Below the pieces are notes generated by a model. It did not search any database, was not told the origin of the DNA, and was given only the letters and a program-made list of their open reading frames with translations. Position numbers and translations under genes: made by a program. Shown piece by piece: positions 1-12,731 of a stretch of 64,000 bases of DNA (the first letter of the stretch is position 1; the number at the start of each line of letters is the position of its first letter). Origin of the DNA: Glandiceps talaboti (taxonomy: Eukaryota > Hemichordata > Enteropneusta > Spengelidae); assembly GCF_964340395.1 (NCBI RefSeq), contig NC_135563.1:17786151-17850150 (forward strand), written 5' to 3'.

Positions 1-600
1 TAGTGTTCACTGGACACAAGTAACCAGTGTGTCTGATGTTCAAAATATAGTGTTCACTGGACACAAGTAACCAGTGTGTCTGATGTTCACAATGTAGTGT
101 TCACTGGACACAAGTAACCAGTGTGTCTGATGTTCAAAATATAGTGTTCACTGGACACAAGTAACCAGTGTGTCTGATGTTCACAATGTAGTGTTCACTG
201 GACACAAGTAACCAGTGTGTCTGATGTTCACAATGTAGTGTTCACTGGACACACGTAACCAGTGTGTCTGATGTTCAAAATATAGTGTTCACTGGACACA
301 AGTAACCAGTGTGTCTGATGTTCACAATATAGTGTTCACTGGACACACGTAACCAGTGTGTCTGATGTTCACAATGTAGTGTTCACTGGACACAAGTAAC
401 CAGTGTGTCTGATGTTCACAATGTAGTGTTCACTGGACACAAGTAACCAGTGTGTCTGATGTTCAAAATATAGTGTTCACTGGACACAAGTAACCAGTGT
501 GTCTGATGTTCACAATGTAGTGTTCACTGGACACAAGTAACCAGTGTGTCTGATGTTCACAATGTAGTGTTCACTGGACACAAGTAACCAGTGTGTCTGA
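1..600. repeat. 47-bp minisatellite, about 12.7 copies
   Basis: Near-identical 47-bp units run head to tail from the first base to about 600. Differences are confined to a few positions (caaaata/cacaatg, acaagt/acacgt). Each unit carries the inverted pair CACTGG...CCAGTG with a 10-base spacer, so every unit could form a small hairpin. The array probably continues beyond the left edge. It lies in an intron of the DOCK gene. Confidence 0.97.
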
Positions 601-1090
601 ATATGTAGAACAGGACAGTAGTACCCAGAGTTCTGCAGTGACCTTGCTGGATTATATCTGTATCAGGTACACATTCATGAGTTTTGGTTGGTTATCTTCC
701 ATGTTCCAATCACTTTCTCTACAGGCTTTATGGTAGCAGTTTACAAGGAGCGTTTCTTGAAACATCAGCAGTGGAAATACCTAACAGACCATTATTGAGG
801 TAGAAAGTACACGATCCTTCTACCTGCAAGTTAGCAGTATTACTGACAAGACAGTTGTTGCTGGTCACAAGTCACACAGCAAACAGCAGAAAGAAACTGC
901 AACAATGACAAAAGTGTATCTTCATTTTAGGTTACAGAACCTGTCTTGGAACAAGATATTCTTGATGGAGTATGTCACAGTATAGAATATCAAATGCAGC
1001 CAGGTGTTGAGGTACATACAACGGCAGCGAGAATAGCAAATATACTTCAATCTGAAATGTTACATGTAATACATGTCTATGTGTACATCT
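601..1090. other. intronic sequence between two minisatellites
   Basis: No splice-bounded coding exon was found on either strand. The short ORFs here overlap the beginning of the next repeat array. It is taken as DOCK intron. Confidence 0.5.
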
Positions 1091-2651
1091 TGGCAGATTG
1101 CAGAATAGCAAATACACCAAATGCTGAGGTAGATTATGGCAGTGTACAGAATAGCAAATACACTCAATGAGGTAGATTATGGCAGTGTACAGAATAGCAA
1201 ATACACTCAATGCCGAGGGAGATTATGGCAGTGTACAGAATAGCAAATACACTCAATGCTGAGGTAGATTATGGCAGTGTACAGAATAGCAAATACACTC
1301 AATGCTGAGGTAGATTATAGCAGTGTACAGAATAGCAAGTACATCCAATGAGGTAGATTATGGCAGTGTACAGAATAGCAAATACACCCAATGCTGAGGT
1401 AGATTATAGCAGTGTACAGAATAGCAAATACATCCAATGAGGTAGATTATGGCAGTGTACAGAATAGCAAATACACCCAATGCTGAGGGAGATTATGGCA
1501 GTGTACAGAATAGCAAATACACTCAATGCTGTGGTAGATTATAGCAGTGTACAGAATAGCAAATACACTCAATGCTGAGGGAGATTATGGCAGTGTACAG
1601 AATAGCAAATACACTCAATGCTGTGGTATATTATGGCAGTGTACAGAATAGCAAATACACCCAATGCTGAGGTAGATTATGGCAGTGTACAGAATAGCAA
1701 ATACACTCAATGCTGTGGTATATTATGGCAGTGTACAGAATAGCAAATACACTCAATGCTGTGGTATATTATGGCAGTGTACAGAATAGCAAATACACCC
1801 AATGCTGTGGTATATTATGGCAGTGTACAGAATAGCAAATACACCCAATGCTGAGGTAGATTATAGCAGTGTACAGAATAGCAAATACACTCAATGCTGA
1901 GGGAGATTATGGCAGTGTACAGAATAGCAAATACACTCAATGCTGTGGTATATTATGGCAGTGTACAGAATAGCAAATACACTCAATGCTGAGGTAGATT
2001 ATCGCAGTGTACAGAATAGCAAATACACTCAATGTTGTGGTATATTATGGCAGTGTACAGAATAGCAAATACACCAAATGATGAGGTAGATTATGGCAGT
2101 GTACAGAATAGCAAATACACTCAACGCTGAGGTAGATTATGGCAGTGTACAGAATAGCAAATACACTCAATGCTGTGGTACACTATCGCAGTGTACAGAA
2201 TAGCAAATACACTCAATGCTGAGGTATATTATGGTAGTGTACAGAATAGCAAATACATCCAATGCTGAGGTAGATTATGGCAGTGTACAGAATAGCAAAT
2301 ACACTCAATGCTGAGGTAGATTATGGCAGTGTACAGAATAGCAAATATACTCAATGCTGAGGTAGATTATGGCAGTGTACAGAATAGCAAATACACCCAA
2401 TGCTGAGGTAGATTATGGTGGTGTACAGAATAGCAAATATACTCAATGCTGAGGTAGATTATGGCAGTGTACAGAATAGCAAATACACTCAATGCTGAGA
2501 TAGATTATGGCAGTGTACAGAATAGCAAATACACTCAATGCTGAGGTAGATTATGGCAGTGTACAGAATAGCAAATACACCCAATGCTGAGGTAGATTAT
2601 GGCAGATTGCAGAATAACAAATGCACCAACTGCATGCAGAGGTAGATTAGC
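1091..2651. repeat. 46-bp minisatellite, about 33 copies
   Basis: Tandem units of about 46 bp centred on gtgtacagaatagcaaatac. There are interspersed variants: gaggtagatt/gtggtatatt, cactcaatg/cacccaatg, and about 41-bp units that lack the gctg step. Variant types recur along the array, which suggests multi-unit amplification. The last unit decays near 2610-2650. It is in the DOCK intron and is unrelated in sequence to the 1-600 array. Confidence 0.96.
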
Positions 2652-2970
2652 GTAGGGTAGGGTAGGCATTTAACATGAGTGGTAATTGATTTTATTACTA
2701 ATATCTCACTGACTATAAAATTGGTGTCACAATCTTGTAATGGTAAGCACCCCTTTGCTCATTCACTTCAAATTTACTTTCCTATTGTAGACATGATAGA
2801 AGTACACGGAAAGAGTTACTTTTTCTCTCAGTTTTAATAAGACGGGTCACCAAAGAGCACCAGAGAAGATAGATCAAAGGGCAGGGTCAAAGGTGAAGAT
2901 ATGATATGATCCATGGATGGAATGACTCACCGATATTATGCTATTATATGGTAGGTTCAGCTTTTAATTA

Positions 2971-3093
2971 GAGAGAGATTTATCTAAACATAAATATTAT
3001 TATTTCATATAAGTGAGAGATTTATCTAAACATAAAATATTATTATTTCATATAAGTGAGAGATTTATCTAAACATAAAATATTATTATTTCA
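2971..3093. repeat. 43-44 bp triplicated tandem repeat
   Basis: Three adjacent copies of a unit beginning gagagatttatctaaacata and ending in an ATTATT-rich stretch. Intronic. Confidence 0.9.
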
Positions 3094-3372
3094 AAATCTT
3101 AATTACGACAAATAGTTATACATGTAGATATTATAAGCTTTAAGATTCTTTGGACTTGTGAGCATATAACAGAAGTGAAGTATTCATTATTCCTCTAAAA
3201 GTTATTTCTATAGTACTAGAGTCATTTTTTCAATTCCTCACACAAAAAGTCTCCAGTGTACAGCTTTGTTAATTACCATTTATACTGTGACACTCACAAA
3301 CACAGAAAACATAGATGGAGTCAAATATGCAGTTCTCTTTTTCACAGATACAAATGTACAAATAGATACATG

Positions 3373-3377
<5 letters not shown>

Positions 3378-3433
<56 letters not shown>

Positions 3434-3545
3434 GTACATACAAAGTACATACATACATACATACATACATACATACATACATACATACATACATACACAC
3501 ATAACATATAATACACACACATACATACGTACATACATACATACA

Positions 3546-3576
<31 letters not shown>

Positions 3577-3958
3577 GCACGCACACACATACATAAATAC
3601 ACATGCATGCATACATACAAACATACATACATACATACATACATACATACATACATACATACATACATACACACACACAAGCATACATACATACATACAT
3701 ACATACATACATACATACATACATACATACATACATACATACATACATACATACATACATACATACATACATACATACAAACATACATACATGCATACAT
3801 ACATACATACATATATGCATACATACATACACACACATGCATACATACACACACATACACACATAACCAGAAACCTACACACATGCATATAGAATCATTC
3901 TATACACATATACACACAAATACATACACATAAACACACACACACACACACACACACA
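3378..3958. repeat. (CA)n and (CATA)n compound microsatellite
   Basis: A (CA)n run at 3378-3430 is followed by long interrupted (CATA)n to about 3860 and another (CA)n at about 3930-3958. All long ORFs here, on both strands, are translations of the repeat. Confidence 0.98.
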
Positions 3959-4859
3959 TGTAAACACATGCACTACTGTTAACAATTGCAATACGTTAGT
4001 CTAAATGAAATATTTGATCTATTTGACAATTTCTCTGGTAGATTTCAATAGTGCAATTAATGTACCATGCTTTTTTATGCAAATTTTTCAAATAGAAGGC
4101 AACACATACTGACATAGTTATCATACATGATATTGACTAGGTCACATTTTCCTGTTGGCATTCTCACAAGTCCAGAGATATTCTAAAGACATTACATTAA
4201 TTTTTCAAGTAAAGAAATATGTATATAACATGAATGCAAGTATAAAGTAGTTAGACAGCACTTTGAGCAGTTCCATATCAACAGGTACTTGTAGTACATG
4301 TATGCATACATACTTTTTATATCACTCAGTTTGTCTTCCCAGGCAAAATGTTTTATATATGACATATTCCGGTTATTGGAAAGATACAAGGTTGTATAGT
4401 TTGGTTGTATAGTTCAGGCACAAGGACAGCAGTTCAGAGATAGTTTGTGGACCATAATAATGGAATACCATAATAAAATAATCATTTCCCACTCGCTAAC
4501 ATTTCATGGCTGAACTCAAAAACATTCTTAGCCAGTCAAAACAGCTCACTTTGCTTATTTTATTTTCAATGGTGGAATTTCTATGAACATTTTTTGTACC
4601 TGTTTTGTTTCATATACACACTAGAAGTGTTTGATCCTCAATTTCCCTTCTCTGGACTGATCTCATGTGACAACTCTTTTCAAAAATGTCTGCTAAGTGA
4701 GTAACCGGAATATGGCATACAAAATAAAACAAGCCTGCATTGAAGACATAGCCCCCAACTGGTGTGTTATATGGCAAAGTTATAGAGCAAGTTTGAGTGC
4801 TGTCTCTAGACAAAAACCATTTATTGAAGAATTTGCTTTTTGACCTTTAATGTGGAGAT

Positions 4860-5760
4860 CAAAGTCAAAGGTCAAGATTTGAAAAGAAAGCTGACCTTTG
4901 AGTATAGACATTTAAAGTCTTTGTTTAATTCAACTTCTTGAGTTAACATAGAAAGAAAAAGTTTTTGTCATTTCACCTTGAAAATGTTTGTCAAGGTCAA
5001 AGGCCAATGTCTCATTAGAAACCTTATCATTGATAATGTGAGGGTAGACACTTGAATGGTGTCCATATGTAGCAAACTTTTGGAGATAACAGGCAAAATG
5101 CTTTTTCATCACAAATATGGCTGAAGGGATGCTTTTTCATCATAAATATGGCTGCCATTTTGCTACACAGGTTAAAGTCATCAAATCAAGTGACGTGCAT
5201 ATGCCTCACACAGTGAAACCCAAGTCATGATTAAAATATCATAATAATCACTTGAAATGTTTGATTCAAAAAGCTATGACGATAACACAAACTTGCCCAT
5301 TTGACCTTGAGGAAGCGTTTCAAGGTCAACAGTCAAGAGCTTAAAAGAAAGTTTGTGTTTGATAATATTGGTGTAGACTCTTGAATGAAGTCACTACATA
5401 TTATACCTCCAAAGTTATGCATATTGTGAAATGTGAAATATAACAACAAATATGGCTGCCATTCAGCCATATTTCATTCGGTCGTAAAACAAAGTGACGT
5501 GCATATGTCTCACATAGTATGTTACCTTTGTGTCAGGTTTGGTTGAAATCAGTTGGTGCATGCCAGAGATATGAGGGTAAATATATGCAAGCAAGTACGC
5601 ACAAACAGATGCACAGGTAGACACACGGACGGAACCCAATATATGAGGAGCAGAAGAAGAATTGACAAGATAAAACCTCTGAATATCAGCAGTAGTCAGA
5701 AGAGCTACGCATAGACATTGGAGACTGTATAGTCTAAGCAAATTTTACAAAAGTTGTAGG
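4860..5760. repeat. degenerate interspersed repeat, two related units
   Basis: Two diverged units (about 4860-5215 and 5290-5560) share the same order of blocks: a 'gaccttga...tcaaggtcaa' block, a 'gtagacacttgaatg' block, 'aaatatggctgccatt', then 'aagtgacgtgcatatg'. The second unit continues into 'gcatgccagagatatgaggg'. There is no coding potential. A related fragment occurs near 9540-9690. Confidence 0.7.
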
Positions 5761-6064
5761 AAAAGCATTTTTATATATGGTATCTTATTTTGCTTTTTTG
5801 ATTAATGTCTTTGGTGCCTGGATGCACTGGTTGTATAGTGACTATTAATTTGAATTTGTTGCACTACTCTATAACCTTGGTTATTTCATGACTTTTTACT
5901 CTTCCTGGAAAAATCAACCTTTTCCAAAAGATATCCACAAATATATATACATTTGTATCAGACACTTTTGTTAGTTTTTGATTGCAACTATGAACTATGC
6001 AATGTACCAAAAAGTGTAATCCTACAGTTTGTTCTCAAATGTTTGTTTGGTATCATCATCCTAT

Positions 6065-6160
6065 GTAGACTGTGAGATATGTCGTGTTGTTCAGCCCTAT
6101 CTGGCTTCTAAACTGATAGCATGGCATGAATGTCTTATCTTACGAGTTACAGACTACATC
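6065..6160. repeat. small fold-back element, copy 1
   Basis: About 95 bp bounded by an imperfect inverted repeat (gtagactgt... to ...ttacagactac). It shares its left half (gactgt-agata-gtc-tg-tgttc) with the element at 19041-19147. It resembles a MITE-type fragment; no transposase is present. Confidence 0.5.
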
Positions 6161-6504
6161 CTCCGTATAACTGCTGTCAGTTACTAGAAACTCATACATT
6201 TTTTAAAAACTTTTATGGCTTGTTTGTCAATGTTAGTTTTCATAACTCTCTCCTTCATCACATCTGTAATTTCAGTCATCTGCTCTCCATTTATAAATGA
6301 TTTTTTCCCATTTTTCTGTGTGACCTTTTACCAGAGCTGAAGGGATGCTTACCTGGTAAATGTGAGCGCACCCTTTTACGTTTGGCCAGTAATGATGAAT
6401 GCCTGTCAATCAGTGGCTTTTTCATATTGGTAACAGCGTCTTACATGCAAACAGAATGAATTTAAGGTTATGTTTATGTACATGCAGTCATTGGCCATCT
6501 ACAA

Positions 6505-6780
6505 TTGTTACTATTAAATAATAATAATAATAATAATAATGTTGGTTCTTATTTAGCACTTTCCCACTCTGTGCTCAAAGCGCTTTACAATTATTACACC
6601 TGGTTGGGATCTAAAGTGGCACAACAGCCCTTTATACTTCATCAACTCCCTGGAGAGCATACAATCCATTGCAGCCCTTTTTTATAAGGCAGCACATAGG
6701 ATTAAAGCATTCACATTGCAACCTCTATCCTACCAGGTCCCAATTATACAGGTGGGTTGACTGAGGCACAGTTAAGGTAC
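6505..6780. repeat. interspersed repeat with (AAT)n head
   Basis: After (AAT)n at about 6518-6540 comes 'agcactttcccactctgtgc', 'aaagcgctttacaattatta' and later 'caactccctggag'. Related decayed copies are seen at 13812-13960, 18095-18250 and 21510-21620. This repeated, non-coding, SINE-like character marks a dispersed family. Confidence 0.6.
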
Positions 6781-7754
6781 ATTACAATGTATGAAAATCT
6801 ATGTTTCACCAGATTTTCCCTCCTCTGTTACCATGGCACCCAAACCTTACCAAAACACTGCTGTATCAGCCCAAGCCATGAGTTGTAATCATCACAACAA
6901 AAATAAGTCCACAATAAATGAGGTGGTGGTGTGGTTACCATTCACTACATGAGGTGGTAGCAGTATGCACCAGCTACCATTCACTGCATGAGACCCATCA
7001 CAGTACAGGAGATACACTAATATAGTTCACCCCAGCTACTAAACAATAGCATGAACTAAGCCTGTGATATTGTAAAGTTCATAACATATACAATAAACAT
7101 TGAGATTTCAGTGAGGAATCATGTTGGCTTCAAGCAGAGAGCATGATTTGAGTCAACCATTATATGAGCAGCCAGCACAATACAGCTTGTTTCACCAAAT
7201 ACTGCACAGTACAGCTACATACAATGTACACTGCAAGTCAACACCAAACAGCCCTTTGTGCTGAAGATGATCAAACTTTGCGGCACATAAATAATGTTGT
7301 GAACTACTTTACAAATCTTTATATGACATTTTAAGTGACATGTCTGTGATTGTGACAGAGGCAAGTCCAAATTGCAAGGTTGCCTCACCTTCTCTAGTCA
7401 CTGGTTAATGATTAGGAAGTGAACACGTATCTTGGGTCTGGTGGATACTTTGATGTAATTTTTGCATAACATGAAGTAGTTCAGAAAGTGACTCTAATTT
7501 CCACATGTGGGTACTCAGAAATTACAGCAGGCATGTCACCCTTTACCTCATTTTGCATTTTGTGAGAACATAGCCTTACAGTTGAGACACAACATCTAAT
7601 TATTAGTACTGATCCTTTGGTAATGTTGACAAATTTTCAAATTCTGTTTTACTTATGAGCTTAAAAAATAAGAATACATATTTCAGAAAACTGAAAACTG
7701 AATACACATCATTTATCAAAATCAAAGAAAGGGTAAACAAAACTTTATCCTTAC

Positions 7755-7818
7755 CAAGTCGGATGATTTGACAAACCAAATATATCTTTTCTCTTTTGAG
7801 ATCTTTGCTACCAAGGTC
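7755..7818 (-). CDS. DOCK1/2/5: DOCK exon 10
   Basis: 64 nt encoding DLGSKDLKREKIYLVCQI and IRLG. The acceptor is at 7819-7820 and the donor gtaagg at 7749-7754. It ends in phase 1 immediately before the expected DHR-1/C2 domain. Confidence 0.93.
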
Positions 7819-10800
7819 CTAAAAATAGAACAAACCCAATTGAAAACAATAAACTGTTATGTCATACAAAAATTTCATGATATCAAGAGGTTTAAGAAAA
7901 TGAGTTATTGCAGGATTATTCCATGTTACTATCCATAACTCTATGTTCTTAGTTGATAACTTTGATATCAATAAGTGCATGTAGTCTTATTTTGTGCCTA
8001 ACGTTGTGAGTTACAGTACAACACACTTACTTCACTCTAATTATTTTAGCAAAATTTTTCTTTCTTCAAAAAATTTGTGTTCACCTCTTAAATCATTTTG
8101 GACTAGAACTATAGCTATTCCCATATCCTACGTACTAATATCAATATTTTGTTTGATGTACATCTAACTAAAATTCTGAACAAAAAATGGAGTCTGAATT
8201 TTTTGTTGTACTGTTTATGTCTGTGTACTTACAGTGAACACTACTTTGCAGTTATCTAGCATCTCTAGGTTGTTTGGCAATCCACTGGCTGGCCATCTCA
8301 CAACAAAATTTTCACTGAAAGACAAGAAAAGGAAAAGATTAATTTTCTATAATGTGGGGGTTTGCTTTCTTTATAAAAGTTTACGTTAACATATTTCCAG
8401 TTTTATCAGTTGCCTCATAAAACCTTTAATGGTACAGCCTCATTGATAGTCTGTAGACAGATTCAGACAGGTTCTGGTAGAATTGAAAACATGCTCGAAT
8501 ATCTGAACCAGTGGGTCCTAACACCTGGATCAGTACACTTAATTCTTATATTCTTATCAAGCTGTAATAGATGAAGCTGAGTTAAGACTCTTTTTTAAAA
8601 GGGAACACGACTCCAGGAAAGAAGGCATTTGCATAAACTATGGGTTCTGCAGAATCCTTTCAGTATGTTACATCACCTACAATTACTTGCGAATTCAGAG
8701 AAGCATGAAATTGATCTTGTGCCTTTATACGGAGGGTATCTTTGCTGTGGGCTAATGTACCATGGGAATTAGCAGAAATAATATACTCATGGTTGAACAA
8801 TGAATATTCATGAGATGTTTTACACTGAAGGAAAGAAGCACTTAGGAGTCATGAATAAGCATCATTGCTTGTGTGCTATCAGTGTCTGTATTTTGTATTG
8901 TACTTTAGACCAAAAAAATCATCATGCGAGTTGTGCGAGATGTAGAAACTATAGTTCTGTCAGACTGAAACACTAGCATCACTGGTTTGGTAAAATCTTC
9001 AAAAACTGATGTGTCCTGCTATGTTTTTTACCATGAATAGTACCACATACCAGGACATGAATCAAAGGTTGCACATGTTTTCATGTCAGTATATTTTCAG
9101 TAGATACTCACCTTATAAATTTGTTTTCCTTTGGATCAAAGAGACTCATCAGGAGCTCAGCATCAGAACCAACAGAACACACAAAGTTCTTTAGTCGGAG
9201 TAAAAAACTGTAACTGTGGACAACAGCCTGCTTTTTAGCTGTTGTAGGATCAGACTGAAAAAGGAAAATTAACAGAACTTTTGAGATAGTTGCACAACAC
9301 ACCACACATACCAAGTATGGAGTAAAAAGTTTAGTTCCAATTGGAATGAAACAGTTGTTAGGCAGAGCTACAGAAAAAGTTGGTGCAAAACAAAATTAAG
9401 AATGATGCCATGTAATCCTTACAGCTCCACTGATAAGATAATGGTACATTGTAACTCAAGAACCTGGGATTGAAACTTTGATCTTCATGACATTCTCTAC
9501 GTGGACCTGTTCTATTCAAGAAATGGCTTCATTGCAATATTTGACCTTGGAGGTTAAAGGTTAAAGGTTAAAGGTTAAAGGTTGTATTGCCAGCACAAGG
9601 ACTATAAGTGATAATATGTATGTAGACACTTGCAAGAATGCATGTATTACAGTCAATGAGAAACTAAATAATGGATTTAAGAATATGGCCATCATTAGAT
9701 AAAAATTGGCATGTCCACCTAAAAAAGCTTGTATTAGTGATTTCAGTTAATAACTATTTTATCCATCTCTCATCTCTGCAGCCTTATAACATCAAATTAT
9801 TAATTAGTATGTCTGTCTGTGTTCTGCCATTAGTCAAAAGATATTTATCTTTCTGTCTGTATCAATGAGTTGATACTTACTAAATGTCGTCGTTTATCAT
9901 GCAACTTGAAGATGGCTATTGTACTATGTCTTGTTGGATCCACAATTCCACCGTCTTCATCTCTGACAACCAGGTCAAGGTCAAGTACTCTAACAAAGTA
10001 CAAACAATGGAAATATATCATTCATTGTTCTGAGTATCAAATTAGACAGTAAAATGTAGTTGGAATGGTAAACTAGAAACAAAGGCGACATTTCGATAAG
10101 TCCACTACGGACCAGTCACCTTGATCACCATCATCAGGGTTTGTAGTAAATGGTTGTAATCGGTATATTTGTTTCTAATTGATCATTCCAAATAACTATA
10201 TTTTTACTCTCTTAAAGTACACACAGTTACAAAACCACTTGCAATCAAAGTTGTACATGTTCAAACAAAAAATACATAATTTATTTCTAGATATTCTACA
10301 ACATGGCAAGGAAAAGTTACAAACAAAATAGACATCAAGATATTCAGAATCGCTACTATTTACCCCAGTTTTTCTTTAATTAAGATTGGTAAGAAGGCAA
10401 AAAAATCCATCTGAGTTCATGAGGATTTTTACCAGGGTTTCCCACCAAAATGAAAGTATGGAAATCTATGATATTTTTACCTATTTCCATAGTCAATCTT
10501 TGATGTAACTCTTTGAATAATCTCCTTCAGTTCTTCTTCTGGTAGTTCACCAGACATAATTTGCCGTCTTAAATTCAGTAATTCCATCAACATGTTCTTG
10601 ATCAAATCAAAACTTTCACCCAATGTTCCATCCTATGTAAGAAAAAAAACCCAGAATCGGAATACATGCTTCATTCTCATCATGGATAACTGTTTTAAGA
10701 TATCCTTTGTCACTATAATGAATAAAGGAACGGCTGCACTCTTTACATGAATTTTTTTTCAGTTGTGTTTTTTTATTTATTTACACAAATAAAAGGGGAA

Positions 10801-12684
10801 CACCACTCCAAAAAATATACATTTTCGTTCTGGAGAGTCATTTCATGATTTTACATCACCTACAATTAATTGCAATTTCAGAGAAACATCAAGTTGATCT
10901 TGTGCTCTTTTTATAGGGCACCTTTGCTGTAGGACATTGCATCATGGGAGTTAGCAGAGATAATGTATTCATTGTCAAGCAATGAATATTCATGACTCCT
11001 AAGTGCATATTTCCCTTCAGTGTAAAACATCTTTCATGGGCAGACAAACTTACTATAAGTTTTTACTTAGACAAAATACACTTGGTATACAATGTATATA
11101 AAACCTTGCACAATTCTAGTCTACCATTCCTGATTGATTGCAAGCCTCAATGGTATTAAAACTACTATTCCAGCGCTCTCAGTACCACAGGTGCCTTACA
11201 TGTAATGTCCTCTATGTTTTTATATAATACTGCATTAAGAGATCATCAAATCATTTACATTATGAGGCCTTTGCCTAAATGCTAGGTTTGAGTTAGAACT
11301 GTCCGTAACAAGTAAATGGTAAAGTACACTTCAGTATGCTTAATACTACAGGTGTTGTTTAGTATGCAGAGCATGGTATGCAGCAAATTACACCCACAAA
11401 TGTGTAAAGTCAGCTTGCGTCCCAAACTGCTAAGCAATCTATCTAAATTCATGAGAATCCTTGGTACAATATAGCCCACCAGTCAGCATATTCCAATACA
11501 CATTACACTGTCCATAGGCTAGGCAACTTATAACAAGGACAAAGATAACAATTCATACTTACCACATAACACTGTTTCCAAATACTACCCCATTCCCGAA
11601 GCACTGTGGTCATTTCAGACACGATGGGTAGCTCCACAGGACATACAGATTCATTCTTTTGTCTGTCAGAGGAAACATAGTCACAGCAATATTACAAAAT
11701 TGTGTATATTTCTCACAATAGGACATTATGTACATTTCATCACATATAATTTCACAAACAGCTGAAATTATAATCCCCTTCAGTTTCAATAATCACGCAG
11801 TATGTTTGGTAAGATTCACATTTACCCCAATATAAGTAGCATCTGTCCAATAAACTGTGACAGTGGGTGCAACCAGACCTGTACTAAAAACAGTGAGCCC
11901 AAAATTCAAATAACCCAACTCAAGTTTTTAGTATAGCTGTAGATATGTTTTCACCCACTATGTTTTATTACTTATAAGTTATATCAATGCTATAGATAAT
12001 AGTATTTTAGTTTTTGTTGATGGTTGATTAAATTTACACAACAGAGGAACAGCTATCACCCACTTGTTTTATCTACCACATCAAGCAGCAATAGTTTGGG
12101 TTTGTGTCTATCTTAGTAAACCAAAGCCTTGATTTTGAGAGTCGTAATTACTATAATTACACCGACACAGTGAGAGTAACTACAAATGTCAGATTCGAGA
12201 CCCCTGATTAGCTGGTACTCCAAACATCTAGTTAATGTTGACAGTGATGTCATCAACTTGAGTTATAAAACTTGACATTAAGAGACAAGTGTGTTACATA
12301 CCCAGGATTATCAACAGTGGCTTCTTTTATGAAAATAAATGCCTTTGGAAATATTCCCTGAAAAGGAAAAAGATTTGATGACATTGGTCAATGATGTTGA
12401 ACAATGAGTGACTGTAATCAGTAGCCTGTGTATCGTACGTCCCTGGACCAAAAATCATACTTACAATCGAACACCAAGAATCAAGTCATCTTGCTGTATT
12501 AAATTTTCTATTCACATGCGCAAGGAACATCCATACCAAATATTAAACCAATCAACCATCTAGTTTTTTAGTTTTCATTTCTTGACAGAGAGTCTGTATT
12601 TTGCAGTTAATTTGCATACAAAGTATCAGATCATCTTGTCTAGAACAAATTTTTCACGTAGGAGGTACCTATGGAAGTATGTGT

Positions 12685-12731
<47 letters not shown>

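Noticed and set aside
1-2651. CRISPR-like array
   Set aside because: Units are contiguous with no unique spacers, and the DNA is clearly eukaryotic. They are minisatellites.
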